Positions 1 through 5,162 of a DNA stretch of 5,785 bases are shown here, in pieces. The notes beneath the pieces are model-generated. The model saw only the letters and a list, made by a program, of their open reading frames with translations, made no database searches and was not told the origin of the DNA. Made by a program: the position numbers and the translations under genes. Within the stretch, counting starts at the first letter, position 1. Each line of letters begins with the position of its first letter. Origin of the DNA: Candidatus Sivonenia alaskensis PMM_0068 (GTDB taxonomy: Bacteria > Cyanobacteriota > Cyanobacteriia > Gloeobacterales > PMM-0068); the NCBI GenBank assembly GCA_949127685.1, contig CASBPW010000338.1, positions 1-5,785 of the forward strand, in the 5' to 3' direction.

Positions 1-39
1 GTCTGTAATAAAGCGGGAATTTTGCGCGTCTTCATGGAT

Positions 40-1452
40 TTAATTCCACTGAGGGGCGGTGCCTGGTCGCGGAGCGAAACCAGGGATCAACTTTCCATCT
101 CGGTCCAGCAATACCACAGTACTATCTAGTTCGCTGCCTCCAACCCTTTCTAGAGAAAGTCTCAGCGTTGATTTCAAAGGGACAGATTTGGCGTGCTCTG
201 CCAGAATATATTTTCCATCGGGACTGAGGTCAAAAGCAATTAGGTTCTTGTCTATCTGGTTCCACAATTCTTTTTGCTTTCCTGTCTTCAGGTCAAAGCG
301 TACAAGTTGGTAATGCTCACAGCCTTCTACCTGCTTAGGCTCAAATAGCAAAATGACATATACATATTGTCCTAAGGGATCAAACTTGGCATGCGAGAGG
401 ATCGCTCCGGTCGTTATAAGCTTCTGCAGTTGGCCGTTCGTGCCTAGTATGACTAATTCTGAACGAAAAGCAGCATCATATCGACTGACTAAAGCACTTT
501 GTCCATCGGCACTGAAGTCAAAAAATTGGGCATACCCAGTGATAAATTCTGGTTGGGGCTTGTTTTGCTTTTCTGCTGACAGCGGAGCAATCACTAAACC
601 ACCGCTATCTATTCCTGCCAACGCTCCACTATCTGGCGTGAAAAATATATCTCCGCTTAACTGGCTATAGTAAAAAGGTTGCCAGTCTACATTAGGATTA
701 TTCGTGTCTAGTAACCAAAGCCCAAATTCAGGCATAGAGGATTTTCTAAGACGCTGGATTAATAAGTTTTTGCCATTTGGGCTGAGTAAAAAGTCAATAT
801 TAGACCATTTTTTAAAATCAGCTATATTTTGTGAAGCTAGCTTATCTGTCTGAGCAAAACTGACTTCATAAAGAGACTGGTAATCTTGCTCTAAGAGACT
901 AGTTTTATCTTCGGGCCGAAAAGCAAAGTAATAAACTTTATTGCCATTGGGATGGGGACTAAATTTAAGAACTATATGATTATTGGGAGTTATCTGTTGT
1001 TGTTGCTTGCTCTCGAAGTCTACAGCGAATAAATGGTCTTTCTCAGAGTCCTCTGTGCCAATATAAAAGAATTTTCTAGAAGGAGTAGTAATCGTTGATT
1101 TAAAAGGAACCATTACTTTGCCCGTTTGGTCTTTACCCGTGATCTGCAAATCATATTTTTGTCCATAGACTAAAGGGCTTTTTGGGGTGAACGCAAATCG
1201 TTTACCCGACCAACTAAATTTACCCATTACAGGAGGATTAATGGTAAAACCTTTTTCTATAGATGCCTGATCCATAGGTCTATTGAAGGTGAAAAGCATG
1301 TGTGCTTTTTCTGGACGTAGCTTTTGGTCTAGGAGATTAGAATCTCTCACCTGTGGCTTAGTCTGATCTCCCAGTAAAAGCATACTTCCAAGAGCTAACC
1401 CTATTACCGCAGTAAAAGGAAAAAATACCTGTTCTAGAGTTCTAGATGCCAC
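40..1452 (-). CDS. Membrane-anchored Ig-like plus beta-propeller protein
   Basis: Protein of 470 residues with no recognised enzymatic role. A hydrophobic segment at about residues 9-27, just after an Arg, looks like an uncleaved signal anchor, so the bulk should lie in the periplasm. Residues about 47-123 resemble an SbsA/Big_5 Ig-like domain (LFTFNRPMD, then FSWSGKRFAFTP and LVYGQKYDLQITG). The rest looks like a TolB/WD40-like six-bladed propeller, with blade motifs SPHPNG, SPNGKN, TPDSGA, SADGQS, FDPLGQ and SPDGKY at fairly regular spacing. I chose GTG at 1452: it falls 4 bases after the permease stop, has a G-rich stretch 10 bases upstream, and gives a compact N-terminus. A longer frame from TTG at 1485 would overlap the permease and has no ribosome binding site. 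It is the last gene of a three-gene unit, so it may be a periplasmic partner of the permease; that is inference. Fold assignment is fairly secure, function is not. Confidence 0.8.
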   Translation of the reverse strand: MASRTLEQVFFPFTAVIGLALGSMLLLGDQTKPQVRDSNLLDQKLRPEKAHMLFTFNRPMDQASIEKGFTINPPVMGKFSWSGKRFAFTPKSPLVYGQKYDLQITGKDQTGKVMVPFKSTITTPSRKFFYIGTEDSEKDHLFAVDFESKQQQQITPNNHIVLKFSPHPNGNKVYYFAFRPEDKTSLLEQDYQSLYEVSFAQTDKLASQNIADFKKWSNIDFLLSPNGKNLLIQRLRKSSMPEFGLWLLDTNNPNVDWQPFYYSQLSGDIFFTPDSGALAGIDSGGLVIAPLSAEKQNKPQPEFITGYAQFFDFSADGQSALVSRYDAAFRSELVILGTNGQLQKLITTGAILSHAKFDPLGQYVYVILLFEPKQVEGCEHYQLVRFDLKTGKQKELWNQIDKNLIAFDLSPDGKYILAEHAKSVPLKSTLRLSLERVGGSELDSTVVLLDRDGKLIPGFAPRPGTAPQWN

Positions 1453-1456
1453 TAAA

Positions 1457-2467
1457 CTAGAACCCCCAATAGAAGTTATAAGCAAGACAGAGAGCTAATA
1501 CTAGAAGTCCGGTTGTTAGAGATAACCAGGTCACTGTTTTAGCACTAAAAGTCGTGAGTAGTTGCACGACTCCTTTGATGTCAATCAGAGGACCAAAGAC
1601 CAAAAAAGCAAGAATAGCTCCTCCTGTAAATGTACTACTATAGGAGAGGGCAAAAAATGAATCTACGGTGGAGCAAATAGATACTAAGACGGCTAAAACT
1701 AGCATCGCTAAAACAGATAGCACCGGATCGCTTCCCACGCTCAAGAGTACTTCTCGGGGAACATGAACCTGAATCACAGAAGCAATAAAAGCTCCTATCA
1801 CTAAAGTTCCACCCATTTCAAAAAATTCATGGACTGTTCTGTCGAAGAAGGTGAACCAGGGATTATCATTCTTACTTTGTTCAAGACTATACATCGTCCC
1901 TTGAGTTGCCTCTTCATCCTTTCTTCGACGGATCTGGAACGTTCCTCCTCCAGAGGCCATTGCTAATCCTGCCGCAACAGGTTTACCCAAAGACACCTGA
2001 GATGCTTTTTCAAAGACCCGAGATTGCAACATCGCCTGTGGGTCTTTCACCAAACTAAAAAGCCAGGCGGTTACGAAGACCACGATGAAGGTTAGGCCCA
2101 GTCGTCCATAGATTATTTCTGGTTGTGCCTTGAATGCCGCATAGGTGGCAAAGATGACGACGGGATTGAAGACAGGCGCAGATAGTAAAAAAGCAATCGC
2201 TACGTAGGGTTCTACTCCCTTACGGATAAGTCCTCGGGCCACAGGCACATTGCCACATTCACATACAGGGAAAAGAAAGCCCAGGGAGCAGGCCGCGAGA
2301 ATGGCGAGGAAGCGATTCTTGGGGATGAGTTTGACTAAAGTTTCTGCTTTGACAAACTGGTGTAACAAGCTAGAGAGTAGGACCCCCAGCAACACAAATG
2401 GGGTTGCTTCGATGAGGATGCCCATGAAAACAGTGAAGGCATCTTGCCACAAGCCCCAAGAGAACAT
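1457..2467 (-). CDS. DUF318/COG0701 (YraQ/ArsP-like) predicted permease
   Basis: Inner-membrane protein of 336 residues with two hydrophobic halves (about 10-140 and 216-334, roughly four membrane spans each) joined by a polar cytoplasmic-type linker at about 145-210. The family signature is clear: FPVCECGNVPVARGL (Cys69, Cys71) in the first half and SICSTVDSFFALS (Cys265) in the second. NPVV after LLSAPVF also fits. The family includes ArsP, which exports trivalent organoarsenicals, but most members have no proven substrate. The thiols could bind a soft metal. ATG at 2467 lies 5 bases after the stop of the upstream Cys-rich peptide gene and has no clear Shine-Dalgarno, so translational coupling is likely. 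The propeller gene follows 4 bases after its stop. The usual family partner, TIGR03943/DUF1980, is not seen here. Shared control with the zinc-binding lipoprotein gene suggests metal transport. Family is certain, substrate is not. Confidence 0.9.
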   Translation of the reverse strand: MFSWGLWQDAFTVFMGILIEATPFVLLGVLLSSLLHQFVKAETLVKLIPKNRFLAILAACSLGFLFPVCECGNVPVARGLIRKGVEPYVAIAFLLSAPVFNPVVIFATYAAFKAQPEIIYGRLGLTFIVVFVTAWLFSLVKDPQAMLQSRVFEKASQVSLGKPVAAGLAMASGGGTFQIRRRKDEEATQGTMYSLEQSKNDNPWFTFFDRTVHEFFEMGGTLVIGAFIASVIQVHVPREVLLSVGSDPVLSVLAMLVLAVLVSICSTVDSFFALSYSSTFTGGAILAFLVFGPLIDIKGVVQLLTTFSAKTVTWLSLTTGLLVLALCLAYNFYWGF

Positions 2468-2472
2468 AGTAC

Positions 2473-2652
2473 TTAAGGTTCAACGACAGGAGTTGTGCGA
2501 GAGCAACTAGGACAGCTACAACCTGCTAGATGGATCTGTGTCTTAGTCCTTGTCTCCTCGATTTGAGCTGCTTGAGCCGTATGAAAAAGCGCCAAGCTGT
2601 CGCTTAGAGCTAAACTTAGCAGCGCACAGGGAAGCATGAGCCGACGGTCCAT
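2473..2652 (-). CDS. Small secreted Cys-rich peptide (C-x-C-x2-C)
   Basis: A 59-residue frame short enough to be missed by usual length cut-offs. It starts at ATG 2652, with GAGG at 2660-2663 spaced 7 bases upstream, and ends in TAA at 2473-2475. The N-terminus has two Arg (MDRR), then a hydrophobic stretch rich in Leu and Ala, then a good signal-peptidase I site (AQA|AQ at about residue 28). The mature part would be about 31 residues: a charged, Thr-rich stretch, His41, then GCSCPSC with Cys45, Cys47 and Cys50, and a short tail ending PVVEP. The three spaced thiols and nearby His suggest a metal-binding or redox-active periplasmic peptide. The permease ATG lies 5 bases after the stop, so the two are surely cotranscribed. 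An internal ATG (2637) lacks a ribosome binding site. I recognise no family. The coding case rests on ribosome binding site, signal peptide, Cys motif and operon fit. Confidence 0.72.
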   Translation of the reverse strand: MDRRLMLPCALLSLALSDSLALFHTAQAAQIEETRTKTQIHLAGCSCPSCSRTTPVVEP

Positions 2653-2659
2653 AGGGTAG

Positions 2660-2663
2660 CCTC
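2660..2663 (-). promoter_or_regulatory. Ribosome binding site of the Cys-rich peptide gene
   Basis: On the minus strand this reads TGAGG, with GAGG 7 bases before ATG 2652. It selects that start over the in-frame ATG at 2637 and supports the small frame being translated. Confidence 0.6.
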
Positions 2664-2703
2664 AGTTTCTTGTGACCAGCTTACTCTGGCAAAGTTTCGT
2701 CGT

Positions 2704-2729
2704 AAACAGTTGACGACTAAACGGTTAAC
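2704..2729. repeat. Two direct repeats of AAAC-N-GTT-N-AC, 15 bp apart
   Basis: AAACAGTTGAC at 2704-2714 and AAACGGTTAAC at 2719-2729 match at 9 of 11 positions. Each contains a small palindrome, AAC-N-GTT. They sit in the divergent gap, and the first overlaps the -35 of the znuA-like promoter. They could be a binding site for a second regulator, or chance; no known consensus was matched. Confidence 0.35.
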
Positions 2730-2737
2730 CCTAAAAT
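2710..2737 (+). promoter_or_regulatory. Sigma70-type promoter of the znuA-like gene
   Basis: TTGACG at 2710-2715 and TAAAAT at 2732-2737 are spaced by 16 bases, a good -35/-10 pair. Transcription would start near 2743-2745, leaving a leader of only about 20 bases without a Shine-Dalgarno. The Zur-like box begins on the last base of the -10 and covers the predicted start, as expected for repression. Confidence 0.55.
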
Positions 2738-2751
2738 GATAATCGTTATCG
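2737..2751. promoter_or_regulatory. Zur-like operator in the divergent gap
   Basis: TGATAATCGTTATCG matches the 7-1-7 FUR-family consensus TGATAAT-N-ATTATCA, which cyanobacterial Zur boxes resemble, at 12 of 14 scored positions. Its core GATAA-TCG-TTATC is a perfect palindrome with a 3-base centre. It lies 12 bases before the ATG of the znuA-like gene. Zur rather than Fur is inferred from the zinc-type lipoprotein. On the minus strand the box also contains TATCAT, a possible -10 for the leftward operon, although no good -35 goes with it. Confidence 0.7.
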
Positions 2752-2763
2752 TTCCCAAAAATT

Positions 2764-3696
2764 ATGAAATTATGTTCCTGGGTCCAAAATTTATTGGTAG
2801 GGATTCTCCCCTTGATGCTGGTGGCCTGTGGTGGTTCTTCCTCTACCGCTACTGCACCCCCTATGGACACACAACGTCTGACCGTGGTCGCCACGTTTGT
2901 TCCCATGTATGAATTTACTAAAGCGGTAGCTGGAGATAAAGCCCAGGTTGAAATTTTGATTCCACCGGGCAGTGAAGTTCACGATTATCAAACGAAGCCA
3001 GAAGATTTGAGAAAACTTGCTCAAGCTAAGTTGCTGATTAAAAATGGTCTGGGTCTAGATGACTTTGTCGATGGACTGGTAGCCAGCTCTGAGAATAAGG
3101 ACCTTACAGTCGTTAATTCTAGCCAAGGGGTGAAGACTCTTGGTCAAGTGGGGGAACTAGTTCCTATTGTCAAAGGGGAGAAAGAAAGACCCTCGAATCC
3201 TCATATTTGGCTAGACCCTATACGGGTACAGCAGCAAATCGGAAATATCCGAGATGCCCTGATTGCTGTTGATCCGAGCCATAGGGAATCCTACGAAAGG
3301 AATGCAGAAGCTTATATAGATAAACTCCAAACCTTAGACCAGGAGTACAAAAAAACACTCGCTTTAAGCAGCAAGAAAGAGTTTATAACGTTCCACGATG
3401 CTTTTCCTTATTTGGCAGACCGCTATGGCCTCAAACAGTTGGCGATTATTGCTATCCCTGAAGATGAATTGACTCCTAAAGATGTTCAAAAGACTGTACA
3501 AGCAGCCAAAAAATACAAAGTCAAAGTTCTACTTTCTGAACCTGGTGTGGATAATAAATTGTTCACTACTCTTTCTAAAGATCTGAATATCAACGTTAAG
3601 ACCATTGACTCTTTGGAAAATGGCACCTTGGACCCGGACTATTACTTCAAGGTCATGCGGGCCAATCTAGAAGTTCTCAAAGAGGCTCTGGCCTGA
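2764..3696 (+). CDS. znuA: Zinc ABC transporter substrate-binding lipoprotein (ZnuA-like)
   Basis: Cluster A-I metal-binding protein of 310 residues that captures zinc in the periplasm for a ZnuBC-type importer. Residues 1-22 form a lipoprotein signal with lipobox LVAC, so Cys22 would be lipid-modified. The three metal-binding His are visible: His73 (EVHDYQ), His147 (NPHIWLDP) and His211 (TFHDAF), with Asp282 (TIDSL) as likely fourth ligand; Glu259 (SEPGVDNK) lies close by. A third His where manganese binders such as MntC have Glu favours zinc. The His-rich loop common in ZnuA proteins is absent between His73 and His147. ATG 2764 fits the signal peptide, though no Shine-Dalgarno precedes it. 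The gene is divergent from the Cys-peptide/permease unit and preceded by a Zur-like box. No znuB or znuC lies in the window, so the importer must be encoded elsewhere. Family is certain; zinc over manganese is likely. Confidence 0.9.
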   Translation: MKLCSWVQNLLVGILPLMLVACGGSSSTATAPPMDTQRLTVVATFVPMYEFTKAVAGDKAQVEILIPPGSEVHDYQTKPEDLRKLAQAKLLIKNGLGLDDFVDGLVASSENKDLTVVNSSQGVKTLGQVGELVPIVKGEKERPSNPHIWLDPIRVQQQIGNIRDALIAVDPSHRESYERNAEAYIDKLQTLDQEYKKTLALSSKKEFITFHDAFPYLADRYGLKQLAIIAIPEDELTPKDVQKTVQAAKKYKVKVLLSEPGVDNKLFTTLSKDLNINVKTIDSLENGTLDPDYYFKVMRANLEVLKEALA

Positions 3697-3833
3697 TATT
3701 TGGCCTTGACGCACTCAAATTTATTGATAATTAATTCTATTAACTATAGCCTTAAGATTCACCCTGGATAATCTCAAATTCTAAGGAAATAGAGCTAAGA
3801 CAGCGTGTGAAGCATAATTCTCACAAAAAATAC
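3697..3833. other. AT-rich intergenic stretch after znuA
   Basis: No gene or clear intrinsic terminator is seen. The stretch is AT-rich. A degenerate FUR-like site, TGATAATTAATTCTA at 3725-3739, has only one good half. A copy of TAATTCTCA at 3815-3823 repeats part of the palindrome just upstream of the FTR1 gene. Confidence 0.3.
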
Positions 3834-3852
3834 TTTTTCTCGTTGAGAAAAA
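3834..3852. repeat. Perfect 8-3-8 inverted repeat upstream of the FTR1 promoter
   Basis: TTTTTCTC-GTT-GAGAAAAA is a perfect palindrome with a 3-base centre. It ends 7 bases before the predicted -35 at 3860. It shares the TGAGA/TCTCA core with the site at 3908-3924, so an operator is likelier than a terminator: the stem is mostly A-T and no clean T-run follows. Confidence 0.5.
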
Positions 3853-3859
3853 TTTCTAC

Positions 3860-3890
3860 TTGACATGGCATCCCTGAGTATGGTTAGTAT
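3860..3890 (+). promoter_or_regulatory. Predicted promoter of the FTR1 operon
   Basis: TTGACA at 3860-3865 is a perfect -35. The -10 is less clear: TTAGTA (3884-3889, spacing 18) or TAGTAT (3885-3890, spacing 19). Transcription would begin near 3896-3898, upstream of the FUR-like palindrome. Confidence 0.5.
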
Positions 3891-3907
3891 AGCTCCGATA
3901 GCTTTTA

Positions 3908-3924
3908 TTGAGATTAATTCTCAA
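3908..3924. promoter_or_regulatory. FUR-family-like palindrome before the FTR1 gene
   Basis: TTGAGATTAATTCTCAA pairs at 7 of 8 positions around its centre. Its inner 15 bases match the 7-1-7 consensus TGATAAT-N-ATTATCA at 11 of 14 positions. It sits between the predicted transcription start and the ribosome binding site, a usual place for a repressor. Iron control by Fur is inferred from the gene it precedes. Confidence 0.5.
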
Positions 3925-3937
3925 GAGGTTAGGACCC

Positions 3938-4792
3938 ATGGATTGGTCTTTTGCCCTCCCGGTGATGTTCATCACGCTTCGGGAGGGAGTGGAAGCTGCA
4001 CTGGTAGTAGGTATTGTTGCAGCCTATTTAGTCAGAGCTGAACAAACCGTACTGATTAAATGGGTATGGATCGGTGTTTTTGGAGGATTACTCCTTAGTG
4101 GTCTCCTCGGCTGGATGGCTGAGACTTTGTTAGGAGGTTTTCGAGGCACTTTGTATCTGGTCACTGAAGCTAGCTTTGCGCTATTGGCTGTCGCGATGCT
4201 CAGTTGGATGCTGCTGTGGATGACTCAGCGTTCTCGGTTCTTGAAAAAAGAGATTCAAGAGGCAGTACAGCTATCCATCCAGGATCCAAAGAAAGCTGAT
4301 TTAGGCATAGCGACCCTGGTCGGCGTAGCTGTCCTGAGAGAAGGCATTGAAGTAGTACTCTTTCTGGGAGCACAACTCCGGTCCGGAGCTTGGCCTCCAT
4401 TGATCGGGGCTGCCGTGGGTCTTATGCTAGCGAGTGCGATTGGCTATGCCCTGTTTGGGTTAGGAGCCAGGATCGACGTCCGTGCTTTCTTCGCTGCACT
4501 GGGCTCTCTGCTTTTACTGATTGTTGCCGGTCTACTTTCTACAGCGCTGGGCCTCTTGAGTTCTGCTTTTGAGTGGAATCTAGGACCTGTGCTGTGGGAC
4601 TTGTCTGGTGTCTTGCCAGAAGGACAATTTCCGGGAGTGATGTTCAATGCGCTTTTTGGCTATACGGACCAACCTCGTCGTCTTCAGTTTTTAGTCTGGC
4701 TCGGATACTTGCTGAGCGTCGGTACGCTCTATCTGAGGACCATCTTTCCAACGACCTTAATGGCAACACAACCCTCCGTGGGTAAATCTTAG
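3938..4792 (+). CDS. FTR1-family iron permease
   Basis: Inner-membrane iron transporter of 284 residues, related to yeast Ftr1p and bacterial EfeU. Both REGxE iron-binding motifs are present: REGVE at 15-19 in the first membrane segment and REGIE at 134-138 in the fourth. About seven hydrophobic segments are seen, and the C-terminal part carries VLPEGQFPG followed by LFGY, as in other family members. The polar loop at about 97-122 separates the two halves. I chose ATG 3938, which has GAGG at 3925-3928 and AGGA at 3931-3934 upstream; the frame could be extended to TTG 3908, but that would place the start inside the FUR-like palindrome. A secreted HhH protein gene follows 23 bases after the stop, probably in the same operon, and an iron porin comes next. 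No EfeO or EfeB partner, nor a multicopper oxidase, is in the window. Transport of Fe(III) is known for a cyanobacterial homologue. Confidence 0.92.
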   Translation: MDWSFALPVMFITLREGVEAALVVGIVAAYLVRAEQTVLIKWVWIGVFGGLLLSGLLGWMAETLLGGFRGTLYLVTEASFALLAVAMLSWMLLWMTQRSRFLKKEIQEAVQLSIQDPKKADLGIATLVGVAVLREGIEVVLFLGAQLRSGAWPPLIGAAVGLMLASAIGYALFGLGARIDVRAFFAALGSLLLLIVAGLLSTALGLLSSAFEWNLGPVLWDLSGVLPEGQFPGVMFNALFGYTDQPRRLQFLVWLGYLLSVGTLYLRTIFPTTLMATQPSVGKS

Positions 4793-4804
4793 TGATCTTA
4801 ATTC

Positions 4805-4809
4805 AGGAG
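4805..4809 (+). promoter_or_regulatory. Ribosome binding site deciding the HhH protein start
   Basis: AGGAG lies 6 bases before ATG 4816. This favours that start over the in-frame GTG at 4792, which overlaps the FTR1 stop and lacks such a site. Confidence 0.75.
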
Positions 4810-4815
4810 TCATCT

Positions 4816-5070
4816 ATGAAACTTTGGGCTGCTCTTTTGTTGGGTTTAGCGCTAACAACCCCTGCCTTAGCTGGAGAAAAAATAGATATTAACAAAGCGC
4901 CGATTACCGTACTCGATAAGTTGGAAGTAAAAAATACAGGCCCTATGCTCTCTGAGCGTATTCAGAGCGGTCGTCCCTACAAGAGTATTGATGACTTAAC
5001 GAGTAAAAAGGTGATTTCCCAACAAGAGTTTGAGGCAATCAAGAATTTGATCATAGTGAAGGCGAAATAG
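4816..5070 (+). CDS. Small secreted helix-hairpin-helix protein
   Basis: An 84-residue protein. Residues 1-19 form a typical signal peptide (Lys2, hydrophobic core, then PALA|G), leaving a 65-residue mature domain in the periplasm. The mature part follows the ComEA-like HhH pattern: IDINKAP at 23-29, a first helix and hairpin at about 31-43, LSERIQSGRPYKSIDDL at 45-61, and a final helix from ISQQEF. ComEA domains bind DNA through Gly-rich hairpins (PGIG-like), but here the first is replaced by KNTG and the second lacks its glycines, so DNA binding looks doubtful. PsbU of photosystem II shares this general fold, but I see no specific match. The gene sits 23 bases after the FTR1 permease gene and 92 bases before an iron porin gene, so a role as periplasmic accessory in iron uptake is plausible. 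That role is inference; the fold is fairly secure. Confidence 0.85.
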   Translation: MKLWAALLLGLALTTPALAGEKIDINKAPITVLDKLEVKNTGPMLSERIQSGRPYKSIDDLTSKKVISQQEFEAIKNLIIVKAK

Positions 5071-5086
5071 TGCCCGTATTTTACCC

Positions 5087-5138
5087 TTACTTGTACTAAA
5101 GGACAGGTACTGCTGTAAGTGCGACGTTGTACAAGTAA
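5087..5138 (+). repeat. Inverted repeat and alternative hairpins in the porin leader
   Basis: TTACTTGTAC (5087-5096) and GTACAAGTAA (5129-5138) are perfect 10-bp complements around a 32-base loop. The left arm can instead pair locally: CTTAC 5086-5090 with GTAAG 5115-5119, and GTAC 5093-5096 with GTAC 5107-5110. The two folds exclude each other. No T-run follows, so it is not a standard terminator. It may be a leader switch, an operator, or an RNA-stability element. Confidence 0.45.
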
Positions 5139-5150
5139 ATTTGATGTGTG

Positions 5151-5155
5151 AGGAG
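5151..5155 (+). promoter_or_regulatory. Ribosome binding site of the porin gene
   Basis: AGGAG lies 7 bases before ATG 5163. It is a strong site, starting 12 bases after the right arm of the leader inverted repeat. Confidence 0.75.
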
Positions 5156-5162
5156 AAAAACG

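Noticed and set aside
59..670. Plus-strand open frames antisense to the propeller gene
   Set aside because: They mirror a well-supported minus-strand gene and their translations have no domain features or ribosome binding sites I could support.
1453..1485. N-terminal extension of the propeller protein from TTG 1485
   Set aside because: It would overlap the permease by 29 bases, has no ribosome binding site, and adds residues before a compact signal anchor. GTG 1452, right after the permease stop, fits better.
2616..2906. Open frame of 96 codons on the minus strand
   Set aside because: It lies antisense to the znuA-like gene and crosses its promoter; the translation shows no domain or signal. 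The Cys-peptide gene in another frame explains the coding signal near 2473-2652.
3834..3852. Intrinsic terminator for the znuA-like gene
   Set aside because: The stem is almost all A-T with only two strong pairs per arm, it lies about 140 bases after the stop and directly before a promoter, and no clean T-run follows.
3908..3937. FTR1 start at TTG 3908
   Set aside because: It would put the start codon inside the FUR-like palindrome and ignore the GAGG/AGGA before ATG 3938. The extra residues are charged and not typical of the family N-terminus.
4200..4647. Open frames on both strands inside the FTR1 gene
   Set aside because: They are out of frame or antisense to an unambiguous FTR1 protein with both REGxE motifs, and show no recognisable domains of their own.
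4816..5070. PsbU (photosystem II 12-kDa protein)
   Set aside because: It shares a helix-hairpin-helix type fold and secretion, but I see no PsbU-specific motifs, and the setting is iron uptake rather than photosystem genes.
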